Source: Valencia hispanica | Lineage: Eukaryota > Chordata > Actinopteri > Cyprinodontiformes > Valenciidae | Direction of reading: 5' to 3' | Assembly: GCA_963556495.2 (NCBI GenBank) | Contig: OY747710.1 | Coordinates: forward strand, 1,712,001 to 1,776,000 | Length of the DNA: 64,000 nucleotides | Shown: piece by piece, positions 34,770 to 44,345 of the stretch | Numbering within the stretch: the stretch's first letter is position 1 | Layout: the number at the start of each line of letters is the position of its first letter | Position numbers and translations under genes: made by a program | Notes under the pieces: generated by a model | Seen by the model: the letters and a program-made list of their open reading frames with translations, nothing else | What the model was told of the DNA's origin: nothing | Database searches by the model: none

Positions 34770-35110
34770 CGACAAAAGAAAAGTTCTAGGATGGCTGAAA
34801 TCGCACAGTGTGATCCCAGCTTTGTGATGATGGGGAGGAGAGTTGTTCAGATGAGGGCTGTGGAGCATTTCGTGGAATTATGCTTTCCCAAACACGGAGA
34901 TACTTAGTATTTTGGTACATCACGTTGTCAAAAGCATCAGGACTTTAAAAAGAATATGCAAGAAAATGCGTATTTTCCGCAGAAACAACCTGTCCAGTGT
35001 GGTCTTAATACTCCGTCATATAAAATACACGTCCCATATAAATACAGATACACGTCAAAGTGTAACATTATGCTCCTTTATTGAATCAGGATAAAACAAA
35101 TGTCTGCACA
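34770..35110 (+). pseudogene. Decayed transposon ORF, basic N-terminal segment
   Basis: Frames read MAEIAQCDPSFVMMG and RAVEHFVELCFP (34791-34890), then after a frameshift HHVVKSIRTLKRICKKMRIF (34915-34975). The order resembles the N-terminus of a family of fish integrase-core proteins as I remember them. No catalytic core follows: the reading runs into a MITE-related arm at 34965. Assignment is tentative. Confidence 0.3.
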
Positions 35111-36074
35111 AAAAGTTTATTCGGGGGTGAGTTGTGCTTTAATTACAGAGATCCTTTAGACATTTCTGGGATGTGGTCTCAGTTTTGAGTCTGATTCGTA
35201 CTTATATCATGTGGGAGATATAAGTATGTAAGTATGTAAGAAATTTACTGTAAAATATTAAGACAACAGTCTAATGTCTCAATCATGTTGGAAGGAGGTT
35301 ACATTGAAATAGATTTCCTTCTTAGCCGGCTGGGTGGTGTCAAGTTTTTATCATTTTAAAAAGACAGCAGAAGGACGTAGTTACTGTCCCGCCTCCATAC
35401 TTCCTGGTTCCAGAACCAATCACATGTGAGCCTGCAAGTTTGCCAGGTCTTCAACATTTGTAATTGGACACCAACCAGGCTAGAGGCTAACGCTGAGCTA
35501 ACAATGCTAGCAGTAAATTTGAAGAAAAAAAAATAGTCGGCTCTAAACAATATCTCAAGCTACTTTTTTTAATTACCAACAACTTGATATTGCAGTAAAA
35601 TATATTCATCTACTGATTAACTTACTGGTTATGACTCGTCTTCGCTCGTCATCTTGAATCTTCTGGCGCCGATCCGTAACTGGCAACCCGGCATGAAGCT
35701 CACCAAGGGGAGGGGCTGAGAGCGAGCTTTTCTACATGGACTGCAGTACTCACATTTGACCACTAGGTGTTATTCTTACATATTACACCTTTAAATCTGA
35801 ATGTTTGTACTTTCTAGAAAATAGTTTTCCAATATTATTAAAACTTCTTTAGCTCAGAGCAAGGAGAAGAAAACTAAAACCAAACCAAAACAAGAGGTGA
35901 AGTCCCGTCTTTTCAGCTGCACAAAATGCACCCAGGCACAGAAGATAGAGACGTTTGCTTTACTTTTGGAAACCTGTGGACTCAATGTCCTGACGGGCTG
36001 GTGTTTGTACAGCCTCCACCAGGCCCGGCACCACGGGCAAGATGTTAAATGATGATCAAATATGTGCATTGCGT
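35111..36074. other. No gene recognised; MITE-like sequence near 35640-35790
   Basis: The sequence up to 35800 includes 'TTGACCACTAGGTG' and 'ATTACACCTTTAA', which recur in fish non-coding repeats. I could not delimit an element. No coding frame has a recognisable motif. Confidence 0.25.
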
Positions 36075-37410
36075 ATATTCTAGAATTGCGCTGCTCTGGG
36101 TGGCTGCATGTCGGAGTGGCTCTGTTGACTACATATTAAGTTTTGTTTTTTTGTACATTGGTTCCTCTGTTTTCTTGAGGAAGATTGCATTTTTTTGTCC
36201 TGTATACGTGTTAGTTTTTGGTGCTGTGAAGCTGGAAGGATTTTTGCTGTTCATTTTTCACTTTTTGATAACTTCTGTGTAACCATGGCAACAATGGGGT
36301 TTACAGCCGGGGGCAGCTGATTAACATCGCAAAAGCTGAAATAATACCTCAACTGAAGCCATAAATCCCTGATGAGTTGATAAGGAGGAGACGTGGATGC
36401 AGAGCAGGAGCAAAAAGGAGACAGAGAAAGAGGAAGTTCAAGCCATCTCTTCCATCGATCATAATGGGTAAAGTGAGATCACTGATTAACAAGATGGATG
36501 AACTCCAAGCCCTTACAAGGAGTCAGCCAGAGTTTCAGGAATCCAGTGTTATGTGTTTTACTGAGACATGGCTGCTGGCTCATATCCCCGACTCGAACGT
36601 CTCTCTGCCAGGCTTCCTGACTGTACGAGCAGACAAAGATCTGAAGACGAGCAGGAAAAGAAAAGGAGCTGGAGTAGCAGTGCTTGTCAACAACAGATGG
36701 TGACATCCACGACATGTTACTGTGAAGTATCGTCGCAGCCCTGTTATTGAAATCTTGGCAGTAAGTTTTCGTCCATATTATTTACCAAGAAAGCTCACCA
36801 GGGTAATTTTGGCAGTTGTTTACATTCCACCTTCAGCCGTTCCCGACAATCCATGTGATGTCATCAGTTCCATTGTTGCTAAGCTACAGACACAGCGCCC
36901 CAATGCATTTGTGGCAATATCTGGTCATTTTAATCATGCCTCGCTCTCTACTACACTTCCAACATTTCAACAGTTTGTCAGTTGGTCCACAAGAGAAAAC
37001 AAGACCTTGGATTTGTTTTATGCAAATGTAAAGGATGCAGACATGTCCAAACCAAGACCTCCTCTGGGACAATCAGATCACAATCTTTTTTTTTCTCTGT
37101 TCAGAAAATAAGCCACTTGTTCAGAGGCAACCTATTACAAAGAAAACTGTGAAAATGGTCACAGGAAGCTGAAGAAGCCCTGCAGGGTTGTTTTGCGACC
37201 ACAGACTTGATGACTCTTTGCCAAGCACATGAAGAGGACATCAATGCCATGACTGAGTGTGTGACTGACTATATAAACTTCTGTGTGGACAACATCATCC
37301 CCACCAGAACAGTGAGATGCTTCCCTAATAACAAACCCTGGATCACCAGTGACCTGAAGGAACTGCTAAACAAGAAAAAAGAGCCTTCAGGGAGGGGAAT
37401 TACTGAGGAG

Positions 37411-38239
37411 TAGAGCTGAAGATCTTTGCCCGAACCCATCGGGACCCATCGGGACCCATCGGGACCCGACAGGTCTGGCCAGGTTCAGGCTTAATTTCTA
37501 TCATTCTCCACGGGCTCGGGCTGGGCTCGGGTTTTAGCGGTCAGCTGATCATCTCATTAGCGCGAACTAATGGTGTTAATAAAATTCCCGAAAATGTCCA
37601 GGTTTTGCTCAGTTTTACAGACCAAGAATATTTATAATAAAGCGCTGCACTGGGCCACTAATATTCCGATCTACCTGTCAAGATGTTGCATGCACACCGC
37701 ATGCGTCATGATGTGAAAGACCCAGGCGTCAGGCCACTCCTTCTCTCAGATCCAAACAGAAAACATGCTCTGACTGCTGCACTGCGCTCTCAGACAGAAA
37801 ATGTTGAAGTGTAAATGCTCTATTACCAGACATCTCAAGTTACAGAAGTCTCCTGCATTTATATTGCAGCTCCCTGATGCCCACAAGTCATATAAAATCT
37901 CCTGAAATCTAAAGCAAGCGGTCAAGAGCGCACATAGAAACGCACGCAGGTGAGACAGACTAAAGCTGAGGATCTTACTATTCTCTCAGCCACTGCCACG
38001 GTCCTCTTTTTGGGTTTTCAGACTATGGTCACCCTATAAAAAGTAAAATGTCCACTAAATTGAAAACCTGCCGGTTATGTTGTCCGGTGCCATTTTTTTC
38101 GAGCGGAAACCCTGATGTGTGACTTTTGAATAAAGTTGGGCTGTACTCGGGTTCGGGCTTTGATAAGCTGTCAATCAAAATATACTCTTTGGGCTCGGGC
38201 CGGGTCGGGCCCAACTTTTAAGGCCCGATTACAGCTCTA
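37411..38239. mobile_element. hAT-type non-autonomous element inside Rex3
   Basis: The element begins TAGAGCTG and ends CAGCTCTA. It is flanked by CTGAGGAG (37403-37410) and CTGACGAG (38240-38247), an 8-bp target duplication with one mismatch. It contains a short GGGACCCATC triplication at 37438-37470 and GGGCTCGGGC-rich stretches at both ends, a known feature of one fish hAT group in my recollection. No transposase is present. Removing it restores the Rex3 linker frame. Confidence 0.75.
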
Positions 38240-38265
38240 CTGACGAGTATACAGAAGCAACTTAA

Positions 38266-39218
38266 AGTGGAACTGAACCCCATGAAAAAGCCTAACCCCG
38301 CCCCCAAACAACATTTGAAAAATTCTACCAAAGTGGGCAGTGCCAGGAGGCAACGAGGGGCGTGGCCAAGTGTGGAGGATGAGCGAAGGGGGGAACATGG
38401 GGGTGTGGTCAGGAGGACAGTGACACCTCGCTTAATCTGACACTGAAACATGGACAGTGACCGAAGCGACGTTGGAAGTTTTGCGACTGATCGACATTCA
38501 TCGGTTTTGAACGTTAGCCTATGTTAGCATTACCACTCAGAGACTGGACCCATCTTTTCTCCCTCTGCCTCAGCAGCGCCGGCCTCGGGTAGCGCTGACT
38601 CAGCCCCCCCGAGCCAGTGGATCAAATTGATACGGCTTGGGGCCGCTGGGCTCCATATAGCCTCCCAGCGGATGAGCGGATCTCCTCCACCGTCACTGGA
38701 CGTAGACTCCGGTGATGATGGAGGAGATCCGCTGGCTCAGGGCGCTGAGTCAGCGCTGTCCTAGGCTGGTGCTTCTGGTGCTGCTAAGGGAGAGGGATAC
38801 ATGATGGGTCCGGTCTCTTAGTGGTAATGCTAACATAGGCTAACGTTCAAAACAGTATGTTAGCTATGCTAACTAAGTGCTAATGTGATAATAATGGTAA
38901 CCTGAAAAACGCAATGATCAAAACAATGATCCAACTCCAAACTCACCACGGGGCGAGTGTGTCTGAGAGATGGTTTTATATCCAAACCCACGGGGCGTGT
39001 CTGTGACACCATGCCTGTGACGTAGAGTGGAAAAGATGTACCGCTCTACGCCAATCACAAAATTCAAATGTAGTAGCCACCCTTTGACCCTAACAGGGCA
39101 GCACTAAGACGTTTGTAGACCAAAAAGTGTAGAATTAAACAAGTTTACATGAAAATGTAAAAAAATTCCCAGAAACTGAAAGATTGCAAATAAAGTTGTT
39201 TTGGTGTTTAGTTACTCT
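38266..39218. mobile_element. TTAA-target non-autonomous DNA element inside Rex3, with internal fold-back
   Basis: TTAA copies at 38262-38265 and 39219-39222 flank imperfect terminal inverted repeats: AGTGGAACTGAACCCCA on the left, AGAGTAACTAAACACCA as the complement on the right. TTAA duplication is used by piggyBac and Kolobok elements; I cannot tell which. The interior holds inverted arms at about 38497-38585 and 38770-38855 (both with ACGTTAGCCTATGTTAGCAT or its complement). No transposase. Excision in silico joins GCAAC and GGTCAAG with one TTAA, matching the Rex3 linker. Confidence 0.75.
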
Positions 39219-41227
39219 TTAAGGTCAAGATCAGAGACAGCAACGAGGCATACAGGAAGAAGCTGGAGAACAAACTACAGAGGAACAATATCAGAGATGT
39301 CTGGTCAGGAATGAGAAAGATCACAGGTTTTAAGGACAGGAAGGATTGGTTAGATGGAAGTCTGGACAGAGCCAATGAACTGAACACATTCTTCAACAGG
39401 TTCAGTACAGGAACTAGCTCAGCATCTCCCTCTCCTGTTCCCAGCCAAACAGACATCCCACTCTCCTCTGATCAACAGCTTTCCTGTTACACCTCAGATG
39501 TTTTATCCTTCACCTCAGCCATGGACTCTTCTGATTCCACAAGTTTGACTTCAACCAAGTCAGGAAATGCTGCTACCCCCTTTGCCTCCCCCTCCCATTT
39601 GTCTGTCTCTTAAAGTCAGGTGAAGAGGCAGCTGGAAAAACTGAACCGGAACAAGGCTGCAGGTCCAGATGGTGTCAGCCCCAGAGTCCTGAAGGCCTGA
39701 GCAGAGCAGCTCTGTGGGATTCTGCAGCACCTCTTCAACCTTAGCCTAACTCCGGAGAAGGTCCCAGTGTGGTGGAAGACATCCTGCCTTGTTCCAGTAC
39801 CAAAGAGAACTCACCCATCAGTCATCAATGACTATAGACCCGTTGCCCTGACATCCCACATCATGAAGGTCCTGGAGAGACTCCTGTTGCTTACTCCTGA
39901 GTAAGCAAACAAGAATGTATCAGGACCCACTGCAGTTTGCTTATCGTTGTGGAGTTGGAGTTGAAGATGTCATCATCCACCTGCTTCAAACAACCCACTG
40001 TCATCTGGACAAAGCAGGCAGCATTGTGAGGATCATGTTCTTTGATTTCTCCAGTGCATTTAACACAATTCAGCCTAATTTGCTTTGTCAGAAACTCCTG
40101 AAGACACAGGTGGAGCCCTCAACAATCGCCTGGATCAATGACTACCTGACCAACAGACCACAATTTGTGAGACTGAAGGATTGTGGATCAAACCAGGTGG
40201 TCAGCAGCACAGGAGCTCCACAGGGGACCGTACTCTCACCATTCCTTTTCACTCTGTAAACCTCAGACTTCCAGTACAAATCAGAGACCCGTCATCTGCA
40301 GAAATACTCAGATGACTCTGCAATTGTCGGGTGTATCAGAGATGGACAAGAAGCTGAATACAGAGAGCTGGTGGACCGCTTTGTGACATGGTGTGGAAAC
40401 AATCGTCTCACCTTGAATGTGAACAAAACAAAGGAGATGATTGTAGATTTCAGAAGAAACAGGGTTAAGTCAAAAACTGTTTCCATCATGGGAGAAGAAG
40501 TGGAGGTGGTTGAGGAGTATAAATACCTCAGAGTTCACCTTGACAACAGACTGGACTGGAGGCGCAACAGTGAAGCTCTATAAGAAGGGACAGAGCAGAC
40601 TGGACTTCTGGAGGAAGCTTAGGTCCTTCAAGGTCTGCAGCAAGATGCTGCAGATCTTCTACAAGTCTGTTGTGGAGAGTGTAATCTCTTCAGCCGTCAT
40701 CTGTTGGGGTAGCAGCATCAGAGTCAGGGACTTAAAAAGGCTCAACAACCTGATAAAGAAGGTTCTGGTTCTGTTCTGGTTCTGTTCTTGGGACGACTGT
40801 GAAACATCTAGAAATGATAATATAAAGAAGGATTCTTCATAAAATCAAAAAAATCATGGACAACCCTGAGCATCCTCTTCATGAGACAGTCATACAACAA
40901 CAGAGCGTCTTCAGTCAGAAGCTTGTTAAGTTTCGCTGCAATACAGACCGCTACAGGAGATCCTTCCTGCCCACAGCCATCATCATCTACAACAACTCCT
41001 TAAAGAAATAATTATATGAGCTATACCAACATTTAATTTCCCTCTGGGATCAATAAAGTACTTTTGAATTGAATGTAAAAAATATTATTGTTAGACAGAA
41101 CTTAAATTTTTCGAATAGGATACAGAAAACCAAATTAATATTTAACTGCTGGCTACAAAGAGACTTGTCCGTCTTAGGTATAGTATTACTCTCCAAGGCA
41201 GAAGGCCTTTCTCGCTTCCCACAGTCC

Positions 41228-41348
41228 AAAAAAGTATTGTTGACTTGATTAGCAGTTGAGTCCTTTACAAATAAAGACAAAGAAGGGTAACTTCTTTGTC
41301 TTTATTTGTAAAGGACTCAACTGCTAATCAAGTCAACAATACTTTTTT
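41228..41348. repeat. Perfect 58-bp palindrome inside the L1 fragment
   Basis: 41228-41285 is the exact reverse complement of 41291-41348, with a 5-base spacer GGTAA. The right arm is native L1 coding sequence (LFVKDSTANQVNNTFLD). The left arm is a backward copy inserted between SKAEGLSRF and that segment. This is a locally templated inverted duplication, not a twin-priming inversion, because the L1 sequence on both sides keeps plus orientation. Confidence 0.92.
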
Positions 41349-41768
41349 AGATTTAATTTGGAAAAACAAGTCTCATAAGCTTAAAAAGAATGTTCTCTCT
41401 AATCCTAAAGAAAAGAGAGGTCTAGAGATTTTGGATTTTATAGATGTGGTCAACACATTCAAAATTAATTGGTTAAAAAGGTGCATTCAAAATCCTGAAT
41501 CTATTTTTTTCTTTATTCCGAACTTTATCTTTAATAAGCTGGGTGGGCTCTCGTTTCTTCTAAAGTGTAATTTTCTACCAAATAAATTACCTATCAAACT
41601 ATCCAACTTCCATCATTGCCTGGAAATTATCCTTCAATCACAACTTCTCACCACACAAATCTCTCCTTTGGAGCAACAGCGACATTCTTATTAGGGATAA
41701 ATCAGTTTATGGAAGCTCATGATTTCCCAACACCTTTTAAAGAATTTAAATCCATTACTGATGCCGTC

Positions 41769-42336
41769 TGTTAGGGAAAATAATAATGGTGTATTATTAT
41801 TTTCTTAGGGTGTTTTTATCACATAGTTCTAATGTACTTTTTAAATGTCATTTTGGTTTCAGTCACATGCTCTTGTGCATGACATCCTGTTCTTTTAATA
41901 TGTTAATGAAGTGTGACTAAATAAAGAGAGTCTGCAGAGGTGAAACCCTTTGAGACCAGTGATGAGATCAGTGGGAGACGAGTGACGAGGAGCTGAGAAC
42001 AGACAGACGGTTGGCTCGTTCCTTACCGTATTTTGCTGGTCTCCCTCTGCAGAACTGATTGAACCACATCTACCTCTGCAGAGCTTATTGTCTCAATTAT
42101 CTCCGACTTTTGTGTGTGACTCGTTTTAGGTAAACCACAACAATTACCTAGCATCTTGGTGCCGTGACCCGGCGTACGGAGCACTGTCGCCGGTGGTTTC
42201 CGTCGAAGGGCTGTTTTTGACATCCAGATCGCTGAATTGCTGCACTGGCCGGCTGCATAACTTCCACGAGGACCCCCTGCGCGTGCTCCCGTCACCCTAA
42301 GAAAATAATAATACACCATTATTATTTTCCCTAACA
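41769..42336. mobile_element. LTR-like element with 42-bp inverted ends and a tRNA primer-site-like motif
   Basis: The element starts TGTTAGGGAAAATAATAATG and ends with the exact reverse complement of its first 42 bases (42295-42336). Both ends are TG/CA type and flanked by a perfect 5-bp repeat CCGTC (41764-41768, 42337-42341). The end sequence is itself a hairpin (AAAATAATAAT ... ATTATTATTTT). Inside, TTGGTGCCGTGACCCGG at about 42158-42175 resembles a retroviral or LTR-retrotransposon primer-binding site (His-tRNA type) preceded by CTAGCA. No gag, pol or env coding is present. It may be a solo or aberrant LTR plus leader, or a DNA element; TG...CA and 5-bp duplications favour integrase-type insertion. 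Confidence 0.6.
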
Positions 42337-43200
42337 CCGTCCCTGGCGGAATCAGACAATTAAAAATCATCTGAGCCATGGAAACAAAGATATTAGACAG
42401 CCTCTACTTATGTTGGAAGGTGTAGAACTGTTTGATAAAACATGTTACAATAAGCATATTCGCCGACATTTACGACAGAGTAACTCCATTGCTCCAGGGG
42501 GGATGTTTTATTGGAATTTCTTAATAAGTCAAATAAACTGGAAGAAAACATGGTTGCTTCCTCACGAATACTGTGTCTCTAATAAAGCTAAAGAGGTCCA
42601 CTTTAAGCTTTAACATTAACATATACCCCACAAAGTGTTTTGTTGCTAAGTTTCTAGACTTTGACACATGCTGTTGCTTTTGTAAACAGGACACTGAAAC
42701 TATTCCTCGTTTATTTTTTGCTTGTCCGGTTACCAAAAGATTTTGGGAAGATTTGGGTACTCACTTTCTCCAGTCTCATAATATAACCTACTCCTTTACC
42801 CTGAAAGATATTATCTGTTACATTTGTTTCCCACAAGATGGCGCCCTGGAGTTTGTATTAAATTTTATAATCTTATACGCCAAGTTCTTTATACACAAGC
42901 AGAAATTTAATAAGTCTACCTTATGTTTTAAACATTATATTTTGGAACTCAATATGCTTCTTAAATCGTACAAAGCTCTTAAAGAATAAGAAAAATGGAA
43001 AACTTGTGTAAGTCTTATGACCTATTTCCCGAATCCTCTTGTTTTACTACCTCTTTGTATACTTGACTTAATACATATCTATGTATATGTTTTTGTTTTG
43101 TTCTTTGTCTCTGGTATGTCTGTATAAATGTTTGAATGTATATTGATGTTTTACGCGTTTGTATATGTCAATTTTACCTTCAATAAAAAAGAAAAAGGAA

Positions 43201-43676
43201 AAAAAGCTAGGCGGTACATGGAGTCGCCTTATAGCTATGCTGATTCAGTTGTCAGGGTGTGAAGAGTCTGTAAGAGCCACACAGTTATTTGTTGGTCAGA
43301 ACTGCACTTGATGTTCTCTGGATACTCTGGAGAAAATGTAAAATGTTTTGTTTATCCAGTAAGGTTAAATATGGGGAATGTATTAAAAATGCATTTATTT
43401 AAAATGGATTTAAATTGATAAATATAGGTCATAATAGTAATAAACAAGTAAATAGGATTAAAAGGTAGTTAAAACAGTAGTTTCAAAAGCCCATAAAAAC
43501 ACTATAAAACTGAACTGTAGGAGCTCATTATTGTTTTTGTTTACAGTGAAATATTTTGTGATTTGTCAATTCATGAGTGATGTATGTGGATGTAAAATTG
43601 TGTAAGTATAGAAAATGTAAAGCCTTTGGTTCTATTAGAAACTGTTTCAGTATTACAGGGATATTGTGTTTCACTG
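43201..43676. other. No gene recognised between the L1 tail and the ISL2EU element
   Basis: AT-rich DNA without coding frames of note. It forms the left flank of the ISL2EU insertion. I see no clear target duplication with the right flank at 50157. Confidence 0.3.
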
Positions 43677-44345
43677 CAGTGGTCCCCAACCCCCGGGCCG
43701 CGGACCGGTACCGGGCCGCGGGTCATGTGGTACCGGGCCGCGAGCCACACAGAAAGAATAGATAACTTCCAGTATTTCCGTTTTATTATCTGAGGGTGAC
43801 CGCTGTTTTATTTTGTAAAATGACCGGATATCCCGTTACATAGCTCAGTCGTCAAGACTGACGTCAAGAGGCGTGTATTGGTCACGTGACAGTTACCGCT
43901 AAAATTAATCCCACAAGCTAGCAAGATGGATAGAAAACAAACGTCTCTCGGTCGTTTCTTTGGAAAGGGGAAAAGGCCCAAGGCTCTCACTGATTCAGTG
44001 TTGTGGTGAGTTAGATTTTTCATGCACTTTGTATTCGTTTTTGTGGTAAATCTTGAATTATTAAAGGTATGTTTACATGTTACCATGGCGACCAGAAAGC
44101 ATTAGGGGGCTGAGTGTTACTTGTGTTATTATGTTGTCTGCTCGATGTTAGGAGGACTCTGCTAATAAAGCTGCGAATCCACCTTATTCATGGGCTGGCT
44201 CATGTAGAAACAATTATGCGATCAACATCCGGTGAGATACCGGAAATAGCGTATAGCGATTGGGTCGCTGGATGAGGTTTCGTTTGTCGTAGCGGTTTAT
44301 TTGAACACTTAAAGAGAATTTTAAAAAACGATTTGCCCCCGAAAA

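Larger units (their letters stand above)
36075..41075 (+). mobile_element. Rex3 (RTE-clade) retrotransposon copy C, long but broken, with two nested DNA elements
   Basis: The 5' UTR starts at about 36075. The endonuclease reads 36377-37111 (IIMGKVRSLINKMDELQALT, CFTETWLLAHIPD, NKTLDLFYANVKDAD, LGQSDHNLFF) with an in-frame TGA at 36701. The linker continues to 37410 and resumes at 38248-38265 and 39223-39600. The RT region is 39610-40800 (LNRNKAAGPDGVSPRVLK, FDFSSAFNTIQ, TGAPQGTVLSPFLF and a KYSDDSAIV catalytic block near 40300), with TAA stops (for example 40257-40259) and frameshifts near 40580. The C-terminus and 3' UTR end with GGGATCAATAAAGTACTTTT at about 41070. The endonuclease GDFN motif reads GHFN (His for the catalytic Asp), near 36920. 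The copy is dead but nearly full length once the two insertions are discounted. Confidence 0.85.
41076..43200 (+). mobile_element. L1-type LINE 3' end (C-terminal ORF2 and 3' UTR)
   Basis: The reading starts at about 41085 with NCWLQRDLSVLGIVLLSKAE (41139 on). It is interrupted by an inverted duplication and continues at 41296 as LFVKDSTANQVNNTFLDLIW and KRGLEILDFIDVVNTFKINW. Then comes an LTR-like insertion at 41769-42336. It resumes at 42410 (YWNFLISQINWKKTWLLPHE) and 42600-42989 (CCCFCKQDTETIPRLFFACP, the CxxCxxxxET-type zinc knuckle region). The 3' UTR ends TTCAATAAAAAAGAAAAAGG near 43195. This is a different subfamily from the L1 at 22735-25990. Frameshifts occur near 41690 and 42590. 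Confidence 0.8.

Noticed and set aside
41050..41280. Minus-strand frame starting MSLFVKDSTANQV as a separate L1 gene or twin-priming inversion
   Set aside because: Only the 58-bp arm is inverted; the preceding L1 sequence (NCWLQRDLSVLG) still reads on plus, so it is a local inverted duplication.
41769..42336. Classical MITE interpretation of the element with 42-bp inverted ends
   Set aside because: Not fully excluded, but TG/CA ends, 5-bp target duplication and the primer-site-like motif fit an LTR-type insertion better.
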